Of a stretch of 64,000 bases of DNA, positions 38,119-48,000 are shown piece after piece; the first letter of the stretch is position 1; each line of letters opens with the position of its first letter. The translations under genes and the position numbers were made by a program. This DNA is from Thermoplasma acidophilum DSM 1728 (GTDB lineage Archaea > Thermoplasmatota > Thermoplasmata > Thermoplasmatales > Thermoplasmataceae): the NCBI RefSeq assembly GCF_000195915.1, contig NC_002578.1, forward strand, positions 899,644-963,643, given 5' to 3'. The notes beneath the pieces were generated by a model that saw only the letters and a program-made list of their open reading frames with translations, did no database searches and was not told the DNA's origin.

Positions 38119-38777
38119 ACGAGAACAGGATCAGATCGGTAACTGAAGAGGACTACCTAAAGATAATACAGGAACTGGTTTTATACAAAGGTTATGCAAC
38201 TCTTGCCGATATATCAAGAAGCCTGAATGTGAAAAGGCAAAGTGTGAGGGATGAAATAAATCATCTGATATCTTTGAGCATGGCGGAGAAGATTGAAAGA
38301 GGAAAATACAGGCTGACGCCAAGTGGAGACAGGGAAGCAAACAGATTTCTGAGAAAACACAGAACGGCCGAAATTCTCCTTTCAAGGTGCATAGGCATAC
38401 CATGGGAACGTGTTGACGAAGAGGCCATGGGCATCGAGCACGGGATGACGGAGGAGATCATTCAGAGAACAATAGAGAGATTTGGCGTTGACCGCTGCCC
38501 ACACGGAAATCCGATACCGGATCCGGAGGGAAATGTCGAGCCGGTGGCTGATGTGAGGATAACGTCACTTCTACCAGATTCAACCGCCAGGATAAGCAGG
38601 ATAGTCTATGAAACGGATGACATTTTGCATTTTCTTGCGTTAAATGGCCTTATCCCCGGTAAAGATATAAAAATAGAATCGGTAAAGGATACTGTTAGAG
38701 TGCTGGTTGATGGAAGATCCATAGAAATTCCAACTGATATAGCCATGGCCATAATGGTTACTGTTGATGATCGATGA
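38115..38777 (+). CDS. ideR: IdeR/DtxR-family metal-dependent regulator, full length
   Basis: This 220-residue regulator has an N-terminal winged helix (YATLADISRSLNVKRQSVRDE), a dimer/metal domain with GIPWERVDEEAMGIEHGM and RFGVDRCPHGNPIPDPEG, and a C-terminal SH3-like FeoA-type domain (about 145-220). The Glu-His pair and the CPHG cysteine supply the regulatory metal site. I recall that a T. acidophilum IdeR has been structurally studied and believe this is it. It should repress iron-uptake genes when Fe(II) is bound. It starts with TTG 38115 in a TTGA overlap with the radical SAM stop, which suggests coupled translation. Confidence 0.92.
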   Translation: MNENRIRSVTEEDYLKIIQELVLYKGYATLADISRSLNVKRQSVRDEINHLISLSMAEKIERGKYRLTPSGDREANRFLRKHRTAEILLSRCIGIPWERVDEEAMGIEHGMTEEIIQRTIERFGVDRCPHGNPIPDPEGNVEPVADVRITSLLPDSTARISRIVYETDDILHFLALNGLIPGKDIKIESVKDTVRVLVDGRSIEIPTDIAMAIMVTVDDR

Positions 38778-39003
38778 AATACCTGTTGTTTGCTGACGGG
38801 CTTTTGGCCATTGCAAATACCCACAAAATGAAATATCCAACTGGCTATTTTAACACCTTTCTAATCGTTTTCAGTATGCCTTAATATTGGAAAATCTATT
38901 TGGCGCATCAGAATCCAAGCAGAACGCCCCGCAATATAACGATAGATCCATCCTTGAAAACCTCAGCAAAGGTGAATGGCACGATCTGAATTTAAGCTGT
39001 TTA

Positions 39004-40218
39004 TCAGCGTGTAAGCCACCTGTCCTGCTTGTAGAACGTGAATAATGCGTATATAGTGGACACGAACATCATGAGTAGGCCGATTGAACCGTATGCGAAA
39101 ACTTTGGCCTTCTCACCCTTCATGGTTGTCGAGATGGACACTCCGAATATGACCGCTGATGCGCTCGTCAGAAAATCTACGAAGGATCTCGCAACGAATA
39201 GCAAAGGCACCCTATGATCACGTACAATCCTGTGTATTAAATATGGATCGGCCCTCATAGAGGGTATCACACCGTAGAATAGAATGTGTATGTGTGGAAG
39301 AACGTAAATGAGCGTCATTATCCCTATTACCGCAGTGAATATGGGAAGCAGGTACATGTATATCAAATTGAATGTATATAATGGACCGGCTTTTCTGGCG
39401 GATCCGCTTGCAATATCCTTAAAAAAGTATGTCCAGCCGACTCTTCCCCATCTGATCTGCTGCTTGAAGAATTTCTTAAAACTGCTGTACTGGTACGTTC
39501 TGGCATAGACATCATAATCCTTCACAGCCCTGTATCCAGACCTTATTATGTACGAGGTCAGCTGCCTGTCGTCCCCAAGGACGCTCTTCTTTCCCATAAC
39601 GGTGTTATCCTGGAATTCTCTGGAGGTCAGAAAGGGCATGACGAGATTTGTCCTGTAAAGTGCGCAGCGGCCATCTAAGACCATAACAGAGCTCTTTCTG
39701 GACATTGACTTGAATATGACCTCTCTGACGCGTTCCACAAACTCGGATGTATAAGAGACTGGATGGCCGTTCCTGAAGATGCTTATGTTTGTGCCAACCC
39801 CTCCAACATCCTCTTCTAGATATTTGATCATATCCTCAACTGCGCCGTGATCCAGGACTGTGTCGCTATCCAGAAACATGACGAGCGGTGTCTTGACTAT
39901 TTTCATTGAATATGAAAGTATCCCCCTCTTTCCCCTGTGTGGACTAACCCTGATGAAGGCGCATCCGTGTTTCTCAGCTATGGATTTGTAGGGCTCATCA
40001 CAGTCATCTCCCAATACATAGACCTGCGATCCCTGCTGTGAAGCTGAGGCAACCGATTCTTCGAAAACGATCGGATCTTCCTTATAAACGGGCATGACTA
40101 TGGTCACGTCCTTAGCTGTGAAGTCATCCCCACTTTTATCGTTGTGTTTTCTTCTATATTTCATAGAATTATAACTATTGACTATGTAATAGAACGAAGA
40201 AATCAAACCAAATACCAA
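39004..40218 (-). CDS. Processive family 2 glycosyltransferase (hyaluronan/cellulose-synthase-like)
   Basis: The product has at least 404 residues. An N-terminal membrane helix precedes the GT-A domain with VTIVMPVYKEDP, the DxD in MFLDSDTVLD, the acceptor-site GDDRQLTS and QxxRW as QQIRWGR (about residue 260). Three or four C-terminal helices form the membrane channel. Together these are the marks of processive GT2 polymer synthases. The first available start is TTG 40218, but the membrane helix seems to begin further upstream (IRLLEIVTLVFGLISSF), and the TATA box at 40267-40276 points to initiation near an in-frame ATT at 40248, so the N-terminus is uncertain. Confidence 0.82.
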   Translation of the reverse strand: MVFGLISSFYYIVNSYNSMKYRRKHNDKSGDDFTAKDVTIVMPVYKEDPIVFEESVASASQQGSQVYVLGDDCDEPYKSIAEKHGCAFIRVSPHRGKRGILSYSMKIVKTPLVMFLDSDTVLDHGAVEDMIKYLEEDVGGVGTNISIFRNGHPVSYTSEFVERVREVIFKSMSRKSSVMVLDGRCALYRTNLVMPFLTSREFQDNTVMGKKSVLGDDRQLTSYIIRSGYRAVKDYDVYARTYQYSSFKKFFKQQIRWGRVGWTYFFKDIASGSARKAGPLYTFNLIYMYLLPIFTAVIGIMTLIYVLPHIHILFYGVIPSMRADPYLIHRIVRDHRVPLLFVARSFVDFLTSASAVIFGVSISTTMKGEKAKVFAYGSIGLLMMFVSTIYALFTFYKQDRWLTR

Positions 40219-40453
40219 TGTAACGATCTCGAGTAATCTTATCGTAATATCGTTATCGTTCTCACGGATAAAAAGATAACTGCGAAAAATATTAACCCTT
40301 GGTTCATTGCCAGCTAAGCATTGTTATCGTTGGACCATATGGCCATTCTCATGAGAGAAACGAACTTCATTATTCAGACATATTGTGGCAAATTTAGATC
40401 TTTCTTCATACATTCTAGGCGAAACTGCATGCGCTCTAACCGAATGATAAACT
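40219..40453. other. Intergenic region with repeated TATCGT elements
   Basis: This stretch separates the GT2 gene from the pilin-like gene, both on the minus strand. It holds the GT2 promoter (TTTTTATCC read on the minus strand) and a cluster of ATCGT repeats (40241-40259: ATCGT-aat-ATCGT-t-ATCGT) with another copy at 40326-40330. No ORF or RNA gene is convincing. Confidence 0.3.
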
Positions 40454-41320
40454 TTAAAGCGACACATAATAGGATAAATACAATAGATCCATGGCGTCAA
40501 GATCGAGGGGGCTTGTCAGCGAAATTACCATCCTATTCGAGACAAGACTGAATCTGTAACTTCCAACCGAGATGTTCCCAGATATTGGACCCATACCCGA
40601 TTCAACCATGATGTATTTTTCGAGCGAATCCGCGAAAGGACCATTTATGGTGTAGTTCAAATCGAGAAGTTTAATAGATCTGACGGTTGCGGCTGTTCCA
40701 TTGATATTCGTGGCCCCATTCACCGCAAAGATGCTTGACGTTTTTGTCAGTACTGTACCAGAGACGTAGAGAGAAGAGGATGAAGATTCTGAAAAATTTT
40801 CACCGTTCATGCGCGCCAGTGACGCTGAAAAAGATGTGTTTGAAATGTGAATATAAAGTGGCCCATAAAATACAGAACCGTCGGTCAAGAAGCTGCCGTA
40901 GTCGTTTATCGCGATCTGTGATAGAAAGCTGGATGAAGGATATGCGGAGATAAGTCCGGCCTGCGTGTAGTCTATCGTGTAATTCTCTGACATGTTCTTT
41001 CCCGCAGTGCTGTAGATAATCATGAATTTCATGCTTAACGCACCGTAACTAATATTGACGAAGGAAAGGTATGTATCGAACGTATTACCGAAGCCACCGG
41101 AAATCCCAGCAGGAAAGCTCTGAACAAAGTTGTATCCCTGCATTAATTTTGCCGAGAGCTCGCTTTCGGCTGAAATTGAGTTTTGGTAGAAATCCTGCTG
41201 GGATCTCTGCTCCTGCAGTGGAACATACCAGGATGCATAGGCCGTCAGCAGAGTAACAACTATTACGAATATGAGCACTGTACCTATTATCTCTGCTACA
41301 GCGTCATCCTTCTGCTTCAC
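40454..41320 (-). CDS. Pilin-like / DUF1628-type secreted protein
   Basis: This 288-residue protein opens with MKQKDDAVAEIIGTVLIFVI, a short charged leader followed by a long hydrophobic helix ending at about residue 28. This matches archaeal type IV pilin-like proteins processed by prepilin peptidase. The large external part is rich in Ser, Asn and Tyr, with numerous sequons (NIS, NMS, NYT, NTS, NFS, NGT). It is much bigger than a structural pilin and may be a minor pilin or adhesin. No secretion ATPase is adjacent. Confidence 0.7.
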   Translation of the reverse strand: MKQKDDAVAEIIGTVLIFVIVVTLLTAYASWYVPLQEQRSQQDFYQNSISAESELSAKLMQGYNFVQSFPAGISGGFGNTFDTYLSFVNISYGALSMKFMIIYSTAGKNMSENYTIDYTQAGLISAYPSSSFLSQIAINDYGSFLTDGSVFYGPLYIHISNTSFSASLARMNGENFSESSSSSLYVSGTVLTKTSSIFAVNGATNINGTAATVRSIKLLDLNYTINGPFADSLEKYIMVESGMGPISGNISVGSYRFSLVSNRMVISLTSPLDLDAMDLLYLSYYVSL

Positions 41321-41478
41321 GGATATTCAACAAATAACTATTGATAACTGTTTCCACGATTGAATCCCCTTTCTTCGCTCCGACAAACCAGGTAAGCAAA
41401 TCATCCGGAATTCAGATCGAACAATCCGACATCATAACATAATGAATATTTATTCCTGCTTTTCATTAGGTATTTCCA

Positions 41479-42042
41479 TTGATATTGCTGACCTATTTAA
41501 TTGGAATATTGATCGGCCTATCGTTAACCGCACCGCCCGGCCCTGTGAATTCGGTTATTTCAACCGAAAGCATGAAGTCCAAAGCGCACGGCGTCAGCGT
41601 AGGCGCCGGCGCCATGACGGCGGATCTTGTATTCTTCGTCATAGTATTTAGGTTCGGTGCATTCATACCGGTTTTAGCGTTGCATGCGCTTTATCTCGCA
41701 GGTGCAGTGCTCCTCCTCTATATATCATACTCCGTGCTCAAATCAAAGATTTCTCGCAGGACAAGAAAAGGCAACTATCTTGTCGGTTTAACCATGGGCA
41801 TAACGAATCCCTTCCAAATACTCTGGTGGATGACTGTTGGCCTGTTCTTCATCAGATATTTTCATATCGCCTCCATAGCAGGCCTGTTCACTGGGATAAT
41901 CATATGGATCCTATCTTTCCCATTTGTTATGAACAAGTATGCCCGCAGGTTTGAGAGATACGTCAAGATCTTCTCATTCGCAGTGCTGTTTTCATTTGCT
42001 ATTTATCTTCTATACTCCGGCGTCGTATATTTCCTTCGCTGA
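41479..42042 (+). CDS. LysE/RhtB-family amino acid exporter
   Basis: The product has 187 residues with six predicted helices. The N-terminal LTAPPGPVNSVISTESMK is the LysE-family signature, and GLTMGITNPFQILWW is the conserved motif in the middle. It should export an amino acid or a similar small molecule. TTG 41479 is the start; a TATA box (AATATTTATT, about 41445-41454) lies 29 bp upstream, which fits a leaderless message. The universal stress protein gene follows 58 bp later with its own promoter. Confidence 0.8.
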   Translation: MILLTYLIGILIGLSLTAPPGPVNSVISTESMKSKAHGVSVGAGAMTADLVFFVIVFRFGAFIPVLALHALYLAGAVLLLYISYSVLKSKISRRTRKGNYLVGLTMGITNPFQILWWMTVGLFFIRYFHIASIAGLFTGIIIWILSFPFVMNKYARRFERYVKIFSFAVLFSFAIYLLYSGVVYFLR

Positions 42043-42070
42043 AAATGTACGTATATACCGAGCAGACTCA

Positions 42071-42080
42071 GATTTAAATC
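42071..42080 (+). promoter_or_regulatory. Palindromic TATA box of the usp gene
   Basis: GATTTAAATC, a perfect palindrome, is centred 25 bp before ATG 42101. It fixes the start of the Usp gene even though its frame is open far upstream, to 41939, within the LysE gene. Confidence 0.6.
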
Positions 42081-42100
42081 CTCGTGTAGTATGTTATGCT

Positions 42101-42529
42101 ATGAAGATACTTGTGGCCTTTGATGGATCCGATGGGGCGCAGAAGGCTCTCGGCTTTGCCATAAATTTTAGCAAGGACTGTGAGAGGATGATTGTTCTTT
42201 ACGTTTCCAGAGATATCATCTCTGAAAGCGGTCGGCTTACATACATTCCTGACACAGCCCTAGAGCGCAGGGATAGCGAAGATGAAGCCATTCTGGCCAG
42301 GGCCAGAAGTATCCTCGCGTCTTCAAACATACCATTTGAAATCATTAAAAAGAACTCAGACGGTGTTGATGTTTCAAAGGTAATAGCGGATACGGCCAAG
42401 GAGCTAGAATGCAACATGATCATAACGGGCACGAGAAAGCTCAGAGGCCTATCCAAATATCTGCTTGGTTCAGTCAGTGCCGGTATAATTGCAATATCCA
42501 ATGTGCCGGTTATCGTCGTTCCACCCTGA
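42101..42529 (+). CDS. Universal stress protein (UspA-like)
   Basis: This 142-residue single Usp domain begins MKILVAFDGSDGAQKAL, the usual first strand and loop, and ends with VPVIVVPP. The ATP-binding signature G-x2-G-x9-GS appears as GTRKLRGLSKYLLGSVSAGI near residue 110, with both glycines in place, so nucleotide binding is likely. Role: stress-related ATP-binding regulator; precise partners are unknown. The start is set by the TATA box 25 bp upstream. Confidence 0.9.
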   Translation: MKILVAFDGSDGAQKALGFAINFSKDCERMIVLYVSRDIISESGRLTYIPDTALERRDSEDEAILARARSILASSNIPFEIIKKNSDGVDVSKVIADTAKELECNMIITGTRKLRGLSKYLLGSVSAGIIAISNVPVIVVPP

Positions 42530-42639
42530 AATTTTTGAAAAATATGAGCGTATGAACCATCAAATCCGAAATACGCTCGTTCCTGCTGTTCAACATACTC
42601 TGTATGATCTGGAAAATTAAAACCATAGAATTCTGACAT
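42530..42639 (-). pseudogene. Possible 5' gene fragment on the minus strand
   Basis: An ATG at 42639 on the minus strand is preceded by GAGGAG (about 42643-42649), a good SD at slightly short spacing. It opens a frame with about 36 ordinary-looking, aromatic-rich residues (MSEFYGFNFPDHTEYVEQQE...). After that the frame runs 330 bp antisense to the usp gene and becomes low-complexity. This looks like the surviving start of a lost gene, or simply chance. The remaining 180 bp of this gap hold the promoter of the next permease. Confidence 0.2.
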
Positions 42640-42821
42640 ACTCTCCTCGCTAAGGATCGGAGATTTTTGTTAGTTCTTTTGTAATTTTTGTTATCATTTT
42701 GAAATTAACCTATAAAGCAGACTAAATATTTTCCTGCTTCGTCATAATTAATTGCAAGCTGAACCCATATAATTCAGCTTCCGCATGAAATCTTTATATT
42801 TAGCAGATTGATATTAGATTA

Positions 42822-44255
42822 ATGTCAGGCAATTCTGATTCTAAGCTGAAGGCTAATTCTGTGGGTTTTATGCCTCTTCTCGGACAGGCAATAGCAATGA
42901 TATCGCCACTGGGTGCTGTTGCGGCAACAATGACCGGATCGGCATCTATTGCGCTCGGATCTCTTCCACTTGCCTATCTTATAGCAATATTTGCCGTACT
43001 ATTCTGGATAAATACACCATATCAGTATTCCAGGAAGATAGCATCAGCCGGTGGATTCTACACTTACAATACTGAAGGAGCTGGCCCATACTATGGGTCC
43101 GTTTCTGGATATATACTATTCTTCTCTTATTATATGACATATACTAACGCAATTCTCTTCATTACCGGCGTATTCATACCTGGTCTTTTCAGTATATTTT
43201 TCGGCATAACGCTAAATGCGTATATCTGGATACCGACGCTCATAGTGTTCGGCCTGATCATACTTTTGCCAGCGTACCTTGGTATTGAAGGATCAACCAA
43301 ATACAGCTTTGCGTCCTCGATAATACAGATCATGCTTCTTGTCATACTATCCATCGCCATAATCATAATCAAGGGCCCTGCAAACACACTTGCGCCATTC
43401 ACGCCAAAGCCTGCGGGCGGATTCGGCCCTGTCTTCGTTGGCATGATACTTGCAATATTCTCGATGTCCGGATCTTCAGCCGTAGTTTCTCTGGGTGAAG
43501 AGGCCAAGCAGCCGAAGAAGAACATAAGGAATGCGCTGCTAATAAGCTTCCTCATAACCGGCGTTGTATTCGTGCTGACATCCTATGCACTGACGATCGG
43601 CTGGGGCATAAACAACATGTCGACCTTTGCAGAAAGTGGTACAAGCCTCGCCTATGGCAACGGCGTTCCCGGCATAATCGTAGCGCTGAAATACCTCGGC
43701 ATGCCCATGGCGATAGCCATGATGATCTTTGCAGTGAATAGCTTATACACAGGCTCGCTCGCACCACTGAACAGCGCCGGCAGGATGCTGTATGCAATGG
43801 CCAGGGATGGCATCGCACCGAAAATATTCAGCAGGGTACACGGAAAGAGAAAGACTCCGCATATTGCATTGATATTCATAGCTGTTTCAGGTATGGCCGT
43901 ATCGCTGATAGCAGGGCTTATAATGGGGCCGTTCATGGGCTTCCTTTATCTGGTGACGGCATCAGCCGTTGCACTGTTCATTGGCCACATAATGACAGAT
44001 ATATCGCTACCAATAGCGTTCAGGAAGTTTAGGGAATTCAGCATAGCCAAGCATGCAATACTTCCTGGCATATCCATTGTGCTCCTTCTCATAGGTATAT
44101 ACTACAGCTTCTTCCCACCATCATACCCAACCAACATAGCCATAATCTCTGCGGTGGTCTTCATGATAGTTGTGACCATCGCCCTCAACATATACCTGAA
44201 GAGGAAGGGCATAACGGAGAATATGATCGCAGAAACTTCACCGTCAACCAATTAG
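42822..44255 (+). CDS. APC-superfamily amino acid permease (second copy)
   Basis: The product has 477 residues with about 12 helices. Conserved points are RKIASAGGFYTYNTEGAGP near residue 70 and AVVSLGEEAKQPKKNIRNAL in the helix 6-7 loop, as in the paralogue at 18667-20160. It should be a proton-coupled amino acid transporter. A TATA-like box (TTTATATTTA, about 42791-42800) lies 26 bp before ATG 42822. The stretch TTAGATTAAT (42813-42822) overlaps the start and resembles half of the palindrome before the short DtxR gene, which may be chance. Confidence 0.9.
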   Translation: MSGNSDSKLKANSVGFMPLLGQAIAMISPLGAVAATMTGSASIALGSLPLAYLIAIFAVLFWINTPYQYSRKIASAGGFYTYNTEGAGPYYGSVSGYILFFSYYMTYTNAILFITGVFIPGLFSIFFGITLNAYIWIPTLIVFGLIILLPAYLGIEGSTKYSFASSIIQIMLLVILSIAIIIIKGPANTLAPFTPKPAGGFGPVFVGMILAIFSMSGSSAVVSLGEEAKQPKKNIRNALLISFLITGVVFVLTSYALTIGWGINNMSTFAESGTSLAYGNGVPGIIVALKYLGMPMAIAMMIFAVNSLYTGSLAPLNSAGRMLYAMARDGIAPKIFSRVHGKRKTPHIALIFIAVSGMAVSLIAGLIMGPFMGFLYLVTASAVALFIGHIMTDISLPIAFRKFREFSIAKHAILPGISIVLLLIGIYYSFFPPSYPTNIAIISAVVFMIVVTIALNIYLKRKGITENMIAETSPSTN

Positions 44256-44291
44256 ACAACAATTTTTTTATAAATTAAACATTCCTTTTTT

Positions 44292-45017
44292 ATGGCTGAT
44301 TATGAAAAGCAGAAGATGAATGCCGCAATCAAGGCTGCTGAATATGTCCGCAGCGGCATGATCGTTGGGCTTGGAACTGGCACCACCTCGTACTATCTGA
44401 TAAATGAAATAGGAAGGCGTGTCAGGGAAGAGGGACTGAAAATACGTGCAGTATGCACCTCCAGAAGGACCGAGGATCTTGCGAAACAGAACGGCATCGA
44501 GGTCATTCAGGGCACGAAGGATCAGATAGATCTAACCATAGATGGCGCGGATCAGGTAGGCATGTACGGAACGCTCATCAAGGGCGGAGGCGGTGCACTT
44601 CTTCGGGAAAAGATAGTTGCCTACAACAGCAAGGAAATGTACGTTATCGTGGACAGCAGGAAGATAGAAGCTGCTCACTTTGGAAGCTTTCCGCTGCCCG
44701 TTGAAATAGTGCCCTTTATGCATATGAGAACCCTTGAGAATCTCAGAGGGATATGCACACAGACAGATCTGAGGATGAACGAGAAAGGCGAACCTTTCGT
44801 TACGGACAATGGAAATTACATTGCAGACATGCACATGGGAATGATCGACGATCCCATCAATCTTGAAAGATCTCTCAAGTCAATACCTGGTGTGGTTGAG
44901 GTTGGCTTGTTCAACGGTATAGCGAAGAGGATCTTTGAAGGCACAGACGAAGGCTGCAACATATACAGTATAACGAACAGCGGTATCAAAAAAGAGGAGG
45001 TCTATTTTGACCCCTGA
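44292..45017 (+). CDS. rpiA: Ribose-5-phosphate isomerase A
   Basis: This 241-residue RpiA has GLGTGTTSYYLINEI (phosphate loop), DLTIDGADQV and the catalytic KGGGGALLREKI, plus VIVDSRKIE. It interconverts ribose 5-phosphate and ribulose 5-phosphate in the cytoplasm. A TATA-like run TTTTTTTATAAAT is centred about 24 bp before ATG 44292. The 3' end is seven bases from the convergent ileS stop. Confidence 0.96.
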   Translation: MADYEKQKMNAAIKAAEYVRSGMIVGLGTGTTSYYLINEIGRRVREEGLKIRAVCTSRRTEDLAKQNGIEVIQGTKDQIDLTIDGADQVGMYGTLIKGGGGALLREKIVAYNSKEMYVIVDSRKIEAAHFGSFPLPVEIVPFMHMRTLENLRGICTQTDLRMNEKGEPFVTDNGNYIADMHMGMIDDPINLERSLKSIPGVVEVGLFNGIAKRIFEGTDEGCNIYSITNSGIKKEEVYFDP

Positions 45018-45024
45018 TCCATCC

Positions 45025-48000
45025 TCATCTGGCAAGATCTATCTTTATCCTCACGGGCTCGCCGTTTATCTCCCAGAGCTTCATGCCTTCCACTTTGTCC
45101 GTGATTATGCTGTCGCTCTGCGTTTCATTTTTAATGTATTCTGCGTGCTTATTGAGTGCTTCAAGGAAGTCATCAGACAGATCGAGATGCGTGATTATCC
45201 TGTCCGTATAGTTCAGGTTCATCTCCTTCCTCATGACCTGTATCCTCCTGACGAGCTCCCTTGCCAGGCCCTCTAGATAGCCGTCACGATCTATGTTCTT
45301 GTTTATGAAAACATCTATGCCATATTTTTCAGTTTGCGAATAGGCGTAATTCGGATCCGGCACCCTGCTTATCTCAACCATGTCCGGATCTAGCCGAACT
45401 CCATCGATCTCCACGAAGCCCTTCTCTGATATCTGTCTCTGCACTTCAAGGCCGTCCATGGATCTTATCTTATGCCGAACCGCATTGACCCTGGATCTCA
45501 GCACCGGCGCTGCCCTGTCCATCCTGAGGTCTGCCGATAGTCTTATCGGTTCCTGATCCCTTTCTATAAGTTTGATATCCTTAGCGTTTAATTCTGATTT
45601 TACAACATCGATTATCGATTCCTCCATATCTCCGGCTATGAGTATCTCCCTGAGAGGCTGCCTGCCCTTTATGGAGTTCTCCTGCCTGAGTCTGCGCACA
45701 GTTTCGATGACCGAATATGCACGATCCATCTCACTTTCTAGCTTCTCGTCCATCAGTGTGGAATCGAATTCAGGGAACGCCTCCAAATGAACGCTCTCCT
45801 TATCGCCACCGAGATTCAGATAGATGAAGTCCGAGAAAAATGGCGTTATGGGAGCCATAACTTCTGAAAAGGCCTTCAATGCATAGTACAGCGTGGAATA
45901 GGCGCTCAACTTATCATCATCGAAGCCTTCAGCCCAGAAACGCCTTCTGGAGAGGCGCAGGTAGAAATTGGAAAGATCATCCACGAACTCCATTGATGCC
46001 CTGACAACCTCGTGGAAATCAAGCGATTCGTAGGCATCCCTCGAAGATCTTACAAAGCTGTTGACTTTAGATACCATGTAGCGATCCAGCGCATTCCCTG
46101 AAAGCTGCAGGCCATTCCACTGGAAATTATCGATGTTGGCATTGTAGGCAAAGAACGAATATACGTTGAGAACTGTCATCAGCGTCTTCCTCGACACCTC
46201 ATCTATGACTTTCTTATCCAGGTTCTTAGATTTCCATGGGGCACCGTATAGGAAGAAAAGGCGAAGGGAATCTGGTGGAACTTCGTTGAGAAAATCGAGT
46301 GCGTAAACCGAATTTCCCTTGCTCTTGCTCATCTTCCTGCCCTGCGCATCCAGTATGAAGTTTATTGACAGTGCGCTCTCATAGGCATTCTTGTTAAACA
46401 TTATTGTAGCTATAACGTGCAGAACGTAGAACCATCCCCTGGTCTGGTCTATGGCCTCTGTTATGAAGGAAACTGGGACATCCGTTTCCGGATCAAAATT
46501 CTTCTCGAAGGGATAGTGAGAAGCCGCATAGGTTGCGCTTCCAGAGTCGAACCAAGTATCTATAACGTATGGTTCCCTTGACATCTCCTCGCCGCAGGTG
46601 GGGCATTTGAACCTGACCTCGTCTATATACGGCCTATGAAGGTCCTCTGGCACTTTGCCACCTAGATCCTCTATCTCCTTCCTGCTCCCGACGAATACTA
46701 GATGGCCATTCTTGCATCTCCATGCTGGCAGCGGTGTTCCCCAGAACCTGTCCCTGCTGAGGTTCCAGTCCTTGGCCTCGCCGAGGAAGTTGCCGAACCT
46801 TCCATGTTTCAGATAATCCGGCTTCCAGTTTATCCTCTCGTTGTACTCTACGAGCTTGTCCCTTATCCTTGAAACGGCTATGAACCATGCATCCAAGGGG
46901 TAGTAGAGGAGAGGCGTATCGCATCTGTAGCAGAATGGATAGCTGTGCTCGTACTTTTCACTCTTCAGCAGCATCTGGTTCTTCTTCAAATACACGATTA
47001 TATCCTCATTGGCGTCCCTTACGAATTTACCGTTCCACGGTATCCTCGGATCGGCGAATCTTCCATTTTTATCTACTGGATTGAGTATTTCTACGCCCTC
47101 CTCCTTTCCGATCTGATAATCGTCGGCACCGAAGGCAGGTGCTGCATGCACTATGCCTGAACCATCTTCGGATGTAACGAAGGAGCCGGCAACCACCTTC
47201 AGGGATCCGGATGGCGGATCGAGGAATGGCATCAGCTGCAGGTATCTCTTTCCAACGAGATCCCTGCCATGCATCCTTCGTATTTCCCGGTATTCCTTGA
47301 ATATGTATCCTGCCCTTGAACTTGCAACATAATACCTGGAACCCTGCGCCTCAACCAGCGAGTATTCCATATCGGGATTTACCACCAGGAATTCATTGGA
47401 AGGGAGAGTCCATGGCGTGGTGGTCCACGCAACAAAGTAGGTGTTCTCCTCATCCGCAGATTTGAAACGCACATAGACGGATGGATCTTTTACGTCCTTG
47501 TAACCCTGGGCAACCTCATGCGAGCTCAGGCTTGTTTCGCATCTTGGGCAGTATGGGACAACCGTGTAGTCCTTGTAGAGCAGGCCGCTGTTGTACATGG
47601 TCTTCAGGGCGAACCACTCGCTCTCCATGTAATCGTTCCTCAGCGTTATGTAATCCCCGTTGTGATCTATGGAAAAGCCTATGAGATCATCGACCTGCTT
47701 CCATTCGTCTATGTATCTGAATATGCTTTCCCTGCAGTATTGATTGAACTTCTCCACACCGAAATTTACGATCTCGGATTTTGTGTGAAAGCCAAAGTGC
47801 TTTTCAGCTTCAAGCTCAACCGGCAGCCCATGACAATCCCATCCGCCAACCCTCCTGTAGATCTTGTGGTCCGTCATCGTGTTGTAACGCAGCACTATAT
47901 CCTTTATCGTCCTCGTCATCGCATGGCCTATATGCGGCCTTCCATTGGCGGTTGGGGGGCCTTCCAGAAAAACGAATTTCTTGCTGCCACCCTTTGACAG

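Noticed and set aside
38887..39045. 52-codon TTG-started plus-strand ORF between ideR and the GT2 gene
   Set aside because: Its composition is protein-like (LENLFGASESKQNAP...), but there is no TATA box at correct distance, no SD, and the last 14 codons are antisense to the GT2 C-terminus.
42199..42639. 146-codon minus-strand frame across the usp gene
   Set aside because: About 330 bp are antisense to a clear Usp domain and read as low-complexity Ser/Leu. Only the first 36 codons are kept as a possible fragment.
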